A stretch of 64,000 bases of DNA, taken from Aquarana catesbeiana (taxonomy: Eukaryota; Chordata; Amphibia; Anura; Ranidae). Made by a program: the position numbers and the translations under genes. The notes beneath the pieces were generated by a model that worked only from the letters and a program-made list of their open reading frames with translations, searched no databases and had not been told where the DNA came from. Where the stretch lies: contig NC_133328.1 of the NCBI RefSeq assembly GCF_042186555.1, positions 339,924,035-339,988,034 of the forward strand. Reading direction: 5' to 3'. Shown piece after piece: positions 34,368 to 47,754 of the stretch (position 1 is the first letter of the stretch; the number at the start of each line of letters is the position of its first letter).

Positions 34368-37261
34368 TGGCACTACCACACTCATTCAAGATGCACAAGT
34401 ACTGCATTCCATCTCGGTGCCTGCTCGTAGCAGATACACGAACTTTCACCCTCTCAATCAACAGCAGTTCCAGTGTTACTACTGATCCTTGTTTTCTCCC
34501 AACTCTATTGCTACTACTGTTTACCCACAGCATAACCTATACCTCCCTTCTCACCTCCTTTTTTTCTGAGAGCACAGGAGACAGTTCAACTACAGACCAG
34601 CTGCAATAGCTTCTCATCAAGTCGAACCAACAACCGGAAAACACCACCTCACTTTCCTTGAACGGGATATCCCACTCAATTAACTGTGAGTACAGAATAA
34701 CACACTTAATGTCCACACTCACATACCCAGGATGTCAAAATTTTTATCACTTAATGCCAAAGGGTTGAATCACCCGGCCAAAAGAAAGTCGATGTGGCGC
34801 ACCGCACTGGATTCTCACAGTGAAGTTCTATGCATCCAGGAGACCCATTTTATGCAGAAAGCAGAACCAACATGTACCAATACCCACTTTAACCACATAT
34901 TCAAAGCCTCTGGTCCTTTGAAGAAAAATGGAGTTTTGATAGCCATTAAAAATTCTGTCACATTTACCCTGCATGATAGCATGGTAGATGAAGAGGGAAG
35001 GTACCTGGCACTTGACTGCACCCTAAATAATACCAGATACACCGTAGTAAATATATACGTGCCCAACTCTGACTAGATCAGGTTCCTAAAGAAGCAAAGA
35101 AAAAAAAGATTAATATTTTCCGACATAGCCATCTCATTTTATGTGGAGATTTCAACATGGTGCTGGACAACACCATCGATACCTCCTCACGCAGCAGCAG
35201 ACTCTCGTCCCCCATGGGGACCTTCATATGGACAAATTACATATATGATGTTTGGAGATGTCATCACACCACCGAGCGGGAATACCCCTTTTTCTCCCAT
35301 CGCCACAACTCGTACACATGGATTTAATTTTTTTTGGTGACAAATGGCTCTTACCCAAAATATCTGATTCACATATCTCCACTATAACGTGGTCGGATCA
35401 CGCCCCAGTCACCATAACAATGGAGGACACACCAACCAAATCTTGCCCACTGACCTGGAGAGCCAATACCCACATCCTACATTCGCCAGAACACCCTGCC
35501 TATATCCAGAAAAACCTAGAAAAATTCTTCAAGCTCAATGAAGGGACTGTATCTAACGTAACCACTTTGTGGAATGCCCATAAGGCATTCATAAGGGGGA
35601 TCATTATGCGAATGAAAGAGAGAGGAGGAGGAGAACACAGCATTTAGACACTCTCACCTCTAGTATTGAAACTCTAGAGGCACAAAATCAATCTTCCCCA
35701 GACCCTTCACTAAAAATTGAACTGACTCGCCTTAGACAGGAGCTGAGAGCACACCTTTTAGATACATTTGAAAAAGCTCAAACACGTTTTAAAGCCGTAC
35801 ATTATTCCATGGGCAATAGATTAAAAGGTCATAATACCAAATCCAAAATCTCACATCTTTATCATCCTATTACACAGAAAAAACTACTAGAACCACAAGC
35901 TATTGCTGACGCATTCAGCCTATACTACAGTACATTGTACAACCTGAAAGATGACCCTACTACCACACAGCCTTCCACACATGAAATAGAAGCTTTCTTA
36001 GAAGAAATTGACATTCCCAAATTAACACAAGAACAACTCAATACACTTAATGCTCTCTTCACACCACATGAAATCTTAAAAATCATAGCTGCCCTTCCGG
36101 CTAACAAATCACCTCGCCCAGATGGCCTCATGGGCGAGTATTACAAACGGTTTAGTACTGTACTATCACCCTTCTTATCCAAAGTGTGCAATGAAGCTGC
36201 CTCTTCCTCCTCTCTCCCACGAGAAATGTTAAATGCATTGATTATCACACTACTGAAGCTGGGGAAAGACCCCACTTCCCCGCAAAAAATTTTCAGCCCA
36301 TATCACTACTCAACCTTGATACCAAAATATATGCAAAACTTATAGCCACAAGATTACTACTTTTAATGCCATTGCTGATCAATAGACATCAATCAGTATT
36401 CACTATAGGAAGACAAACCTTCAATGCCACACGTAGAATTATAAACTTGATCCACACAGCTGAGATGTCTCGAATGCCTTCTCTGCTCTTCTCCTTGGAT
36501 GCAGAGAAGGACCTATTCTGTCGGCCATTCTAGCCTTATACTCAACCCCTACTGCCCAAGTATACAATTCTGAAATGCTATCCAAACCATTCAGAATCAC
36601 TAATGGTACCCGAAAAGGATGCCCACTTATCTTTAATCCCATGATAGAACCTCTCGCGGAACATATAAGAACAAACCCGTCTATCACTGGCTTCAAAATA
36701 GGATCTATTGAACACAAAATTAACCTATTCGCAGATGATGTGATCGTTATGATCACTAATCCTCTGTCTTCCCTGGCTTCAGTACACCAATTGTTGCACA
36801 GATTTGGTACCATATCGTACTACAAGGTGAACGAAAACAAATCCTATATACTAGATCTAGGTCTAGATGCAGTAACTAGCACCTTACTTAGAAACAGCTT
36901 TACCTATCCATGGGCGGACAGAGGAATTACATATTTAGGTATTACTCTTACTAAATCCACAAAAGATCTATTTGCTGCTAACTATGTAGAAGACAAGCAA
37001 ATGCTTCTAAGAGAAACAACCAATTTATCCAAACATGAATTCTCCTGGTCAGGACGTCTCGCAGCATTTAAAATGCAAGTCCTGGCCAAACTATTATACA
37101 TATTCAGAACAATGCCATTACCACTTTCTCATGACTACATACACTCTCTCCAATCCATAATAAGCACTATGTATGGCAGGGGAAGAAACCCAAGAGTAAT
37201 CACGTCAAACTCATCAAGCATAGATCCGCTGGGAGAATGGGATACATGGATCTGAAAGATT

Positions 37262-38034
37262 ATTATTGTCAGAGAGGTTACTTGGTTGGGCGCCGGTGCG
37301 CGCCGGGGCGCGTTGGTGCCCGTGTCTCCGTGCGTGCTAGGGCGTGTGTTCCGGGGGGCGCTGGCGTGTCTGGTCTGACCGGCCGTGGCGTGCAGGGTGG
37401 CGTCCGGGCGGATGTGCGTACGCGTGTTCACCTATGGGCGTTACCGCAGGCGTGCCCGGTGGTGTTGGCGTGCACGCCAGCATTGGGAGCGCGCTCGGGT
37501 GTGTGCGGGGGCGCGCGGCGCTTTGGCGAATCGGCGTACACACGTGCGCGGCGTTTTGGCGCCAATCAGCCTATTTAGGTCTGCCTCTGTCCCTGTTCGG
37601 TGCTGCCTGATCAAACAGCTCTGTGTCTTGTTCCGTGATCATCTTGTGTTCCTGTATCTCCGTAGTGTTTACCCGTTGTGACCCGGCTTGCCTTTGGACC
37701 TCCCTTAATTGCTGCCTGAACCCGACCCCGGCTTGTCTGACCTTGCTTCTGCCTTCTCCCTTGTACCGTTGCTGCCAGCCCGTTGCCGACCTCTGCCTGT
37801 GTGTGACCAGCCTGATTAGCTCCTGCTCAGCATCTGCTACATCCAGCCCTGAAGCTCTACCGGTTGCTTGCCTGACCATCTTGCTCCAGGACCCTAGCTT
37901 CAGGCCCTCATACCATTCCGCACTCGTGGGCCTCCTGTCTACTCTACCAGGGGCCCCGAATCGGATACGTAAGGGAGCCTACCCTCTGCCCAAGCGGACT
38001 CATCTGTCTGGTAAGTGTGGGACCTGACAATTAT
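37262..38034 (+). mobile_element. Solo LTR (Gypsy-like) with 5-bp target duplication
   Basis: The LTR is 37267-38029 (763 bp). It starts TGTCAGAGAGG and ends GGACCTGACA, the TG...CA termini of LTRs, with TTGTCAG/CTGACAA inverted ends. ATTAT flanks both sides (37262-37266, 38030-38034). The left half is very GC- and CpG-rich in an AT-rich neighbourhood; the right half has the TGCCTG/TGACC-rich sequence I associate with amphibian Gypsy LTRs. No internal coding region remains, so it probably arose by LTR-LTR recombination. Strand is assumed from this resemblance. The Ala/Arg/Gly-rich open frames are by-products of GC content. Confidence 0.8.
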
Positions 38035-39455
38035 CTAGCTACGTTACTCTCCCAACTAAAAGACTGGTTATTAGACATGTGCATTTCGTTTCGTTCCGAA
38101 TCGAAATTCGGACAAATTTTTCATTATTCAGAAATTTGTATGCATCCGAATTTCCGAATTACAAGAATAACGAATTTAAACGAATCCGAAAAAAAACGAT
38201 CGAATTCGAAAACAAATTCGATTCAAATTCGAAAAAAATAGAAAACGATTTTCTAAATAAGACATTAACATAGAATATAAAATAATAAAGCAATAGAATA
38301 TATATATATAGATATAGATATAGATATCTATATCTATATAGATATAGATATAGATATCTATATCTATATCTAGATAGATAGATAGATAGATAGCTATATA
38401 TATAGGTATATAAAAAAAAAAATTATTCTGTTCTATTGTTTTTCTATGCTTTTCTTTTCTATTATTTTCTATTCTATAAGTCTTTTCTATTCAAATTCAA
38501 ATTCATGCTATACGAAGCTCGAATTTCGTATAGAATAAATCTGAATTTGAATAGAAAAGATTAGAATAGAAAATAATAGAAAATAATAGACTAGAAAAAC
38601 AATTGAACAGAATAAAATATTTTTCTATTCTGTTCTATTGTTTTTCTATGCTATTCTTTTCTATAATTTTCTATTCTATTCTAATCTTTTCTATTCAAAT
38701 TTGATTTCAGTCTATATGAAATTCGAATTTCATAAGATGGCTTCTGAAATTCGAATTTCGCATAGAGCGAATTTGAATTTGAATGGAAAAGATTAGAATA
38801 GAAAATAATAGAAAAGAATAGACTAGAAAAACAATAGAACAGGACAGAATATAATATAATATATATAGTTTATTCTATTCTGTTCTATTGTTTTTCTAGT
38901 CTATTCTTTTCTATACTGTTCTAATGTTTTTCTGTTCTATTTCTGTTCTATTGTTTTTCTATTCTATTCTAATCTTTCTTATTATTTCTTATTATTTGAA
39001 TTCAAATTCATTCTATACGAAATTCGAATTTTGGAAGATGATATATATCTATATATATATATAGATATATATATATATCTATATATATATATAATATATA
39101 TGTGTTTTCTATGCTGGTCTATTGTTTTTATATGCTATTATTCTCTATTATTTTCTATTTTATTCTAATCTTTTCTGTTTGAATGCAAATTCATTCTATA
39201 CGAAATTCGAATTTCGGAAAATGGTTATATAGAAATAGAATGAAATTGAATTCTAATAGAAAAGACTAGAATAGAAAAAACAATAGAATAGAAATATATA
39301 TATTTTTTTTTTTTTTCTATTCTGTTCCATTGTTTTTCTATGCTATTCTTTTCTATTCTATTCTAAACTTTTCTATTCGAATTTGAATTCATTCTATATG
39401 AAATTCGAGTTTCGGAAGATGGTTATATATATATATTATTCGAATTTTGGAAGAT

Positions 39456-39622
39456 GTTCTCTTAATCCTCTTGTATTCCACCCTATTAGATTGTAAGCTC
39501 TTCTGAGCAGGGCCCTCTTAATCCTCTTGTATTTTATTGTATTATAACTGTATTGTCTCCCTTTTATATTGTAAAGCGCTGCGTAAACTGTTGGCACTAT
39601 ATAAATCCTGAATAATAATAAT

Positions 39623-39624
<2 letters not shown>
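39456..39624 (+). mobile_element. SINE/LINE tail fragment inside the AT-rich element
   Basis: The stretch contains TTAGATTGTAAGCTCTTCTG, AGCAGGGCCCTC, then TGTAAAGCGCTGCGTAAACT, GGCACTATATAAAT and (AAT)n. The last part matches the tail of the V-SINE at 12840 and L2-type LINE ends. It stands out from the surrounding AT-rich units in composition, so it is a later insertion. The exact family is uncertain. Confidence 0.65.
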
Positions 39625-39686
<62 letters not shown>

Positions 39687-39863
39687 TATTTTTTCTATGC
39701 TGGTCTATTGTTTTTCTTTGCTATTATTTTCTATTTTATTCTAATTTTTCTATTTGAATGCAAATTCATTCTATACGAAATTTGAAAATGGTTATATACA
39801 AATAGAATGAAATTGAATTCTAATAGAAAAAACTAGAATAGAAAAAACAATAGAACAGAACAG

Positions 39864-39903
<40 letters not shown>

Positions 39904-40091
39904 ACATCTTCCAAAGTTGAAATTTGGTACAGAATCAATTCGAATTCGAATAGAAAAGATAAGAATAGAAAATAATAGACAAGAATAGCATAGAAAAACA
40001 ATAGAACAGAGTAGAAAAAAAATATAATATATTCTATTCTAATCTTTTCTATTCAAATTAATTCTGTACCAAATTCTAATTTCGGAAGATG

Positions 40092-40196
<105 letters not shown>

Positions 40197-43100
40197 TTTC
40201 TATTCTGTTCTAATGTTTTTTCTATTCTAGTCTTTTCTATTAGAGTTCTATTTCATTCTATTCCATATATAACATATTCCGAAATTCGAATTTCATATAA
40301 AATTAATTTGAATTTGAATAGAAAAGATTAGAATATGGTAGAAAAGAATAGACTAGAAAAACAATAGAACAGAATAGAATAAAATATAATATATATATTA
40401 TATTTTATTCTGTTCTGTTCTATTGTTTTTCTAGTCTATGCTTTTCTATTATTTTCTATTCTAATCTTTTCTATTCAAATTCAAATTCATTCTATACAAA
40501 ATTTGAATTTCAGAAGCCATCTTCTGAAATTCGAATTTCGTAAAGAATGAATTCAAATTTGAGTAGAAAAGTTTAGAATAGATTATAAAAGAAAAGAAAA
40601 AAATAGCATAGAAAAACAATAGAACAGAATAGAATAAAAAATAATATATATATTATATTTTATTCTATTTTTCTATTTTTATTTTATTCTATTCTGTTCT
40701 ATTGTTTTTCTAGTCTATTCTTTTCTATTATTTTCTATTCTAATCTTTTCTATTCAAATTCATTCTATACGAAATTCGAATTTCAGAAGCCATCTTCCGA
40801 AACTCGAATTTCGTCTAGGATGAATTCAAATTTGAGTAGAAAAGTTTAGAACAGAATAGAACAGAATAGCATAGAAAAACAATGGAACAGAATAGAAAAA
40901 AATATAATATATATACTATATTTTATTCTATTCTGTTCTATTGTTTTTCTAGTCTATTCTTTTCTATTATTTTCTATATTTTTCTATGTATATAATATTT
41001 TTTTCTGTTCTGTTTTGAATAGAAAAGATTAAAATAGAAAATAATTGTTTTTTGTTTTTCTATGCTATTCTTTTCTATTCTATTCTAAACTTTTCTACTC
41101 GAATTTGAATTCATTCTATACAAAATTTGAATTTCGGAAGATGGCTTCTGAAATTCGAATTTCGTATATAATGAGTTTGAATTTGAATAGAAATGATTAG
41201 AATAGAAAAGAATAGAGAAGAATAGACTAGAAAAACAATAGAACAGAATAGAATAAAATATAATATACAGTATATATTATATTTTATTCTATTCTGTTCT
41301 ATTGTTTTTCTATGCTATTCTGTCCTATTATTTTCTATTATATTCCAATCTTTTCTATTCAAATTTGATTTCAGTCTACATGAAATACGAATTTCAGAAG
41401 ATGTTTTTTATATAAGATGGAAGATGTATATATAATATTTTTTCTATGCTGGTCTATTTTTTTCTATGCTATTCTTTTCCATTTTTTTCTATTTTATTCT
41501 AATCTTTTCTTTTTGAATGTGAATAAATTCTATACAAATTTCAAATTTCGGAAAATGGTTATATAGAAATAGAATGAAATCAAATTCTAATAGAAAAGAC
41601 TAGAATAGAAAAAACAATAGAACAGAATAGAAGAATAGAAACAAATATATATATATATAAAACCATCTATCGAAATTGGAATTTGGCACAGAATGAATTC
41701 GAATAGAAAAGATTAGAATAAAATATATTATACTTTTTTTCTATTCTGTTCTATTGTTTTTCTATGCTATTCTTTTCTGTCATTTTCTATTCTATTCAAA
41801 TTCACTTTCATTCTATATGAATTTCAAATTTCGCAAAATGGTTATATATAGTTTACTTTTTCAAATTCAGTCACATTTTTCAAATGCGGTAGAATTTTTT
41901 CGAATTTGATAGTTTTTTTCGAACTTGGTAGAATTTTTTCGAATTTGATAGTTTTTTCGAACTTGGTAGAATTTTTTCGAATTTGATAGGTTTTTTCGAA
42001 TGCAGTAGAATTTTTTCGAATTTGATAGTTTTTTTCGAATGCAATAGAATTTTTTCGAATATGGGTGAATTTTTCGAATTTGAATAAGAAACTAAATTAA
42101 TCCCGAAAATGAATGTAATGAATGCAACTAATTTAACGAAACTAATTTAGTTAAATAACGAATCGAAACTAAACAAAACTAAACTAATTTTTTCATCCTG
42201 CACATGTCTACTGGTTATCCACCGAACCTACCACACTCTGGGGCGACATAGAAAACAACCTGACGCCAGGTAAGAATCTTAGAGATTGGTTGTTTAGCAC
42301 ACTCTCTAACCAATCACATTTTAACCACTATTCCCCAACCATTAGAGCCTCCATTAAAGCATGGAGAACCCTGCACGACATAAAATGGACACACCTGCCG
42401 ACCAAGACCGTCCAAATACCCTTGACTGTGCTTTCGCTCCTGTCCCCGGACCTGAATGTACCCACGTGGCTATCGGCTCAGACAACTCACATAGCCACAC
42501 TTAGAACCAAAATATTAGACAAACCCTTCTCACAACTGCAGAAGGAATACGATGCACCAGCAAATGACTACTTTACCTTCTATAGGATTCAAAAATATCT
42601 AGCAGCACATCCCTCTCTGGAAAAGGCACTTCCTATTAAAATATGGAACTTCCTTTTCACAGACAACACACACTCCAAAGGGACTTCATTACTATACTCT
42701 ACGCTACAAGAAAAGGCTGTATTTTACAAATCCAAACCCATTAATGACTGGGAACATGATCTACAGATCCAGTTTACTGACCTACAATGGCGAACAGCCA
42801 TAAAAACAGTTTACAATGCTACTAACTGTACCTCCCTTGGGAATTGACACAAAAAACAATGATGAGATGGGACTTGACACCTCAACGGATGGCAAAATTC
42901 CAACCATTTTCAACTCCCGATTGTTGAAGAGAGTGTACTTGCACAGGTACTCTATTACACATTTTGTGGTCATGTCTACCTATAAAGAAACTATGGTCGG
43001 AGATTGAAAACATTTTGCAAAAAATAATACAATATCCCATCATATTAACTCCTCAACTTAGCATCCTGAATCTAACCATAGAATCGATTACTCCCAAGCT

Positions 43101-43753
43101 CAGGCTCATCACTACTCACGTATTACTAGCAACCAAACTACTCATTACCAGAAGGTGGAAATCAACAGAAATCCCATCCAGTGCAGAAGTTATAGCATTA
43201 GTACATAATCACTACATTTTTGAGTCAGTACTTTCACAAAGTAAACCCTCATACTCTAAGACGCACAAATTATATCTCCCCTGGGTGCAATGGTACGAGA
43301 ACTATCGACCTTAAGTCGGTGAACAGATATTTTACAGTGTTAATCTCAGGAGCTCTATCTTACACCCTCTGTTGCTCTCTTTTGCTTTCTTTCAACTCTT
43401 TCTCTACATCTCCCTTCACTTTTCCTTCTCTCCTCCCCCCCTTTCCTCCTCCTCCCTCCCCTCTTACCCTCCTCTTACCCCACCCCACCACCCTCCTACT
43501 ACCTTCTTTTACCTTCCCTCCCTTCACCTACTTAAGATTAATGGTAGTGTATATCTATTCTAGGCTTATGTTGCTACATATGTTGGCAGTTATACAGTTC
43601 TAAACCTGTAACTACGTATCCAGACTCAGATATGCCTGTATTACCACAAGAAATGTTATGCAAGTTATTGATGGAACATACTACCAGTTATGTATGCCAT
43701 TTCATGTTAGAACCGTAAAAAATTTTCAATAAACATATTTTGAAAAAAAAAAA

Positions 43754-44088
43754 TACATGTTACAAAATCAAAAAAGAAATACAAAAAACACAAAAAACAC
43801 ACAACAAGTTACATGATTTGCATGACATAAAAAATTACTCTCTGGTACAAAATGGTCTCCGGTTCTGACGCATTTCTAGTTCAAGCACCTTTCGTTAGGG
43901 TTTTTTTGGTAAGAGTATATACAACCATAGTTTTGTCCTACATGCAAAATGTTCCATCATGAAACTTGAACAAATAAATGAGGCACTGCCAGCAGTGGTG
44001 CTGTAATAGATGTGATTTAGGTGTCACATAAAGTTGTCACATAAGGTACCAGGTAAAATGCTAAAATGCCTTTTTCAAATGTAATATT
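43754..44088. other. Unassigned AT-rich spacer
   Basis: A-rich (ACAAAAAACAC) sequence right after L1-B, then nothing recognised. Confidence 0.45.
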
Positions 44089-44379
44089 ATGTCATTGCTT
44101 AGCTTTTTAATCTTAACTTCAACTCAGATAGCTACTAGCTCTCCCCCCCATTTTGAAGCTGAACCACAAAGAATTATAAAAAGATTGTGCCTTTTTTCCG
44201 AGAACTGCACCCAAGACAGACATGACATCAACACCCATCCTCTCGGAAAGGAAGTTACCAAGATACCCCAAAATAGCTATGATCAATTGCTAAATTTGCT
44301 AAAGCTGCTAAAAAACTCAGACAATGTCACAGTAATATGTTTTGCAAGTGCCTTGTTTTTGTCTGACAAGAATGTATAA
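44089..44379 (+). CDS. Possible exon of an unrecognised gene, 96 codons
   Basis: I do not recognise this protein. The frame starts at ATG 44089, MSLLSFLILTSTQIATSS, which could be a signal peptide. A typical splice acceptor (CTTTTTAATCTTAACTTCAA then CTCAG) ends at 44128 in the same place, so the coding part may begin there instead. Downstream are a dibasic IIKR site, two Cys separated by five residues (CLFSENC), and possible N-glycosylation sites NCT and NVT. The stop is TAA at 44377 and an AATAAA follows 16 bases later (44396). It lies in the gap between transposable elements. Chance is a serious alternative: it is short and there is no second exon in view. Confidence 0.2.
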   Translation: MSLLSFLILTSTQIATSSPPHFEAEPQRIIKRLCLFSENCTQDRHDINTHPLGKEVTKIPQNSYDQLLNLLKLLKNSDNVTVICFASALFLSDKNV

Positions 44380-44652
44380 AGCTGTAAAAAGAGGAAATAA
44401 AGAATACAGAAGTAACTTCTGAGCTGCAAAAAAAAGAAAGAAAAATACTTAAAAAAACTCCCACCCAAAATATACTGATCATGACCTTTGAACCTAACCT
44501 TGACCTTTGGCTCTTACCTTGGCACTAACATTAATTCTGACAGTGACCCAGATTAAACCTTCATCCAGCTATTTGTTCGAATATATATATATATATTTAT
44601 ACACCTTTATGTGTTTACATATTTCTTGCCTGCAGGGAGATAAATATGCAAT

Positions 44653-44831
44653 GGGGTTGATTTACTAAAACTGGAGAGTGAAAAATTTGGTACAGCTCTA
44701 CATAGAAGCCAATCAGATTCCAGGTTTTTTATTCATTCAGCCTAATTAAACAAGCTAAAGTTAGAGGCTGATTAGCTACAATGCACAGCTGCACCAGATT
44801 TTGCACTTTCCATTTATAACAAATCATCCCC
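44653..44831. mobile_element. Short MITE
   Basis: The left end GGGGTTGATTTACTAAAACT is mirrored by the right end, which finishes ATAACAAATCATCCCC. The arms continue inward through GGAGAGTG/CACTTTCC and CAGCT/AGCTG. Central AAGCCAATCAGATT and GGCTGATTAGCT are diverged inverted forms. 179 bp, non-coding; I recognise it as a common frog MITE type without a name. No exact target duplication. Confidence 0.65.
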
Positions 44832-45178
44832 AAGTATCTTTAATACCATTTAAAGTAGAAATAAAACACATGGGTAGGCTGCACAGTGACTGATCAGAGG
44901 CTATCACAGTGATCAGATGACTGGAGCTGGGAGTCTTGGTGTGAGCTCTGCAGTATGCTCCTAGCACATACACAGTTATGAATATACTGTATGTGGCCTC
45001 ACGGATAAAGAAACATGAAAAGGGGTTAAATTACATGCTTAGGGTGTACTTTAATCTTGCCTGTGAGTGGAGAACATTTCAGAGTGGAGAACATTTTCAG
45101 CGATTCCAGAACTTAGTTGTGCTGGAGATACTGGGTGCTGGATGGGTCACCACCATATGTGAGTGAAACTGTATATGT
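44832..45178. other. Unassigned sequence left of PLE-2
   Basis: Contains a small direct repeat (GTGGAGAACATTT twice, near 45065-45095) and a 62-codon frame without motifs. Probably old repeat sequence into which PLE-2 inserted. Confidence 0.4.
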
Positions 45179-45283
45179 TTATATGTTTTTAATATATACA
45201 AAAAAGGTGTAGAAATTGCGCCAACTCCTAAGGTAAACAAAGTGAAGCAGCCAACACAACAATCTGACCGTTGTAAATGTAAA

Positions 45284-45430
45284 AGTGATAATAAAGTGTG
45301 GCGCTAACGAATGGTGGGACACATGTTAATAGTCAAATAACAGTGATCTCTATAGAGGAGTGTTAAAACTTGAAGTGTATACTTATTAAGTGAGTGGTAA
45401 TTGTTTTGTAAAACATCCCAAAAAAAATAT
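45284..45430 (+). repeat. PLE-2 terminal inverted segment, left copy
   Basis: Reverse complement of 61369-61514: shared landmarks include GTGTGGCGCTAACGAATGGT, ACACATGTTAATAGTCAAAT and GTAAAACATCCCAAAAAAAA. The match stops at 45430/61369, where the left copy continues AATAAAG and the right goes into the coding region. Confidence 0.92.
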
Positions 45431-45538
45431 AATAAAGAATATATAGTAGCAGTGAGTGCTTGGGTGTGTGAAAAAGTGAATACTCAATAACAACCTATAG
45501 GTTAATTGAGGAACAATTGTGCATAAGGTACCATATTC

Positions 45539-45619
45539 TTTTTTTTTTTTTTAATTTAATGATTTTTACTCTTCATACAAATTACATCACAATGTACAAT
45601 ATATATATGACATCATAAT
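45539..45619 (-). mobile_element. L1-D: 3' end cut off by L1-C
   Basis: A T tract (45539-45552) followed by AATTTAATGATTTTTAC and CATACAAATTACATCACAAT is the reverse complement of an L1 3' end, closely like the end of L1-C (ATGTATTTTGTATGAACATG and poly-A). The rest of L1-D resumes at 52456, beyond L1-C. Confidence 0.85.
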
Positions 45620-46484
45620 AATAAAACCACCAGGGGGCGTGGCCGGAAGCGGACGGAGATGTGTGTGGTGGAGTGAGCGCTTGTGTCCACCCTGCTCCAG
45701 GTGCCTGAAAACCTTGTGAACAGCCCGGTCTCCCTGTGATAGAATGCTGGTGCCTATCCTGTTCTCCCCCTGCCGTGCCGCTTAGCCACACTGCCGTGTA
45801 CTGCCGTGTACTGCTTCCCTGGAGCTTGGAGCGGTGTCGGAGCGTAGTGGAGGAGGTAGTGGAGGGAGACAGACGAGCGGGGCTCGGCAGCCGGCGGAAG
45901 TGTGTGGTGAGGAGGACGCTGTGTTGGAGAAGCCCTCAGTGGCAGGAACACCGCCCGGTGCAGACTGTACTGGGGAAAGGTGAAGTGCCGGTGCGAAGAT
46001 TGGAAACTGGCGGTGGTGATGATAGGAGGAGAAAAGTGGTGGCTGCTAATCAGTGCTGTGGAGACCTGTTTCAAATAACCGCGGTGGCTGTAGAAGTGAA
46101 CTTCTGGGTCTGCCTACTTTAATAGAGGAGATACTCCTGCTGCAGCGCGGTATCGTATGAATTATACTTGACTTTGCTTGCTGTTCGTTATACCCTGTCT
46201 CTGATTTTACTGCATAGTCTGCTGTCCATCATATTGAGAACCCCCTGGTAGGATTGTATATTCAGAGGGCTGTTTGGAACCCCATGGGCGCAGATCAATT
46301 AAAGGTGTAACCTGCTTGGTAACACAAGTATAGCCCCGGGGGTGAAGTGGAGTGTATCACTTAGATATCAGCAGTCATACCAGGAGGTGGCGGGGGTGGC
46401 ACTGGGCTAATAACCCTTTCCTTTCTCCCTGATAAGGACTGTGTATGCAGTATAAGGCTCAATTTCATAAAGAATAAAACTATC

Positions 46485-47584
46485 ATGTCAGGAAGAAGGA
46501 AGGGAGAAGAGCATCCCAATCATGACACTATGGGAACCCAGTCCCTGCGGTCAGCAAAAGAAAAGGAGAAGGAAAAAGGTCTCTACCCTACAGTGGCAGG
46601 GGCAACTGCAGCGGCGGTGGCAGCGTCCGCTAAGTTAGAAAAAATGGTCCTGGCTGCGGAGCATACCCCGAATAAAGGGGGACAGCAAACCCTGAATAAG
46701 TCAGCAATGGACAGGAAAAGTCAAGGACAGTCGGGTCTCCACACAGGAACAAAAACCTCCTCTGTAAAAGGGCCAGGCACCACTGGTAAAGAAATGGAGG
46801 CCTCAGCTACTCCAATGGGTATGACAGAAGAGGAACCCTCTTTAAAAGATATTTTATTGGCAATAAACGCATGCAAGCAGTCCTTAGGGGTTCTAGGAGA
46901 TCAAATGAAGGATATTAAAGAGGACCTGACCCTAGTACGAAATGATCTTAAGAAAACAGCAGAAAGGGTGGTGGAAGCGGAAAACAGAATTAGTGTGATT
47001 GAAGATGAGCTGTTACCACTGAAGCAAGAAGTGAAGATCTGGAGAGGAAAAATTGAGACCCTGGCGGGGAAGTTTGATGAGATGGAAAATAGACTTCGCA
47101 GGGACAATGTGAGGGTGGTAGGGGTCCCCGAGGGGAGTGAAGGTCCAGATCCGGTAGTATTCCTGGAAAAATGGTTGGTGGGGGTGTTTGGGAGGGAGAC
47201 ATTTACTCAACAATTTTCAATAGAGAGAGCGCACAGAATCCCCTTCAGACCCCCCCCCCCGGTAGCCCCCCGAGACCAATTTTAGTAAAGTTCTTAAATT
47301 ATAGGGACAAAGTAACCCTCTTGCGTAAAGCCCGAGAGATGGGAAAGGTCTTGTATAAGGATGTAAGGATATCAATATTCCCAGATTTCTCCCCAGATCT
47401 ACAAAAACGCAGAGCTGGGTTCCTGGGGGTTAAACGTAGCCTCCAGAAATTCAATGTCTCGTATGCTCTCCTCTACCCTGCTAAACTACGGATAAATGCA
47501 CTGGGGGGAAGTCAGATTTTTGAGTCCCCGGACAGTGCACTGGCATGGTTGGAGGAAAAGAAGGATCAATTGCCTAGGAAATAA
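46485..47584 (+). pseudogene. L1-C ORF1, single frameshift in a C run
   Basis: It starts at ATG 46485 (MSGRRKGEEHPNHDTMGTQS). The N-terminus is basic and Ala-rich; residues about 115-195 are a coiled coil (DQMKDIKEDLTLVRNDLKK, then AENRISVIEDELLPLKQEV). The RRM-like domain starts at ENRLRRDNVRVVGVPEG and includes FSIERAHRIPF. In the run of 11 C at 47250-47260 the frame is lost and ends at 47285. The +1 frame continues PILVKFLNYRDKVTLLRKAR and a normal C-terminal domain to 47584. So a one-base change in a homopolymer separates this from an open ORF1 of about 366 codons. A sequencing or assembly error is possible. Confidence 0.9.
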
Positions 47585-47754
47585 TGGAGGAAAGGTGTTG
47601 AATTTACTATATAGAGACAGGGCACAAGGTTTTTTATTATTCTGTCATATTTATTTCACATAAGGAGCAGGGTGGTAATGAAAGAAGGGTAATGGGTGTA
47701 ACCTTGAGAGGGGATGTTGGTATATTAGGCTTTGTTTTTTGTTTTTGCTTTGAA

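Noticed and set aside
37135..37681. Several Arg/Ala/Gly-rich frames on both strands
   Set aside because: They lie within the CpG-rich half of a solo LTR and overlap in many frames; GC content alone explains them.
45579..46122. Frames of 106-128 codons before L1-C ORF1
   Set aside because: They lie in the L1-C 5' UTR or span the junction with L1-D and have no domain motif.
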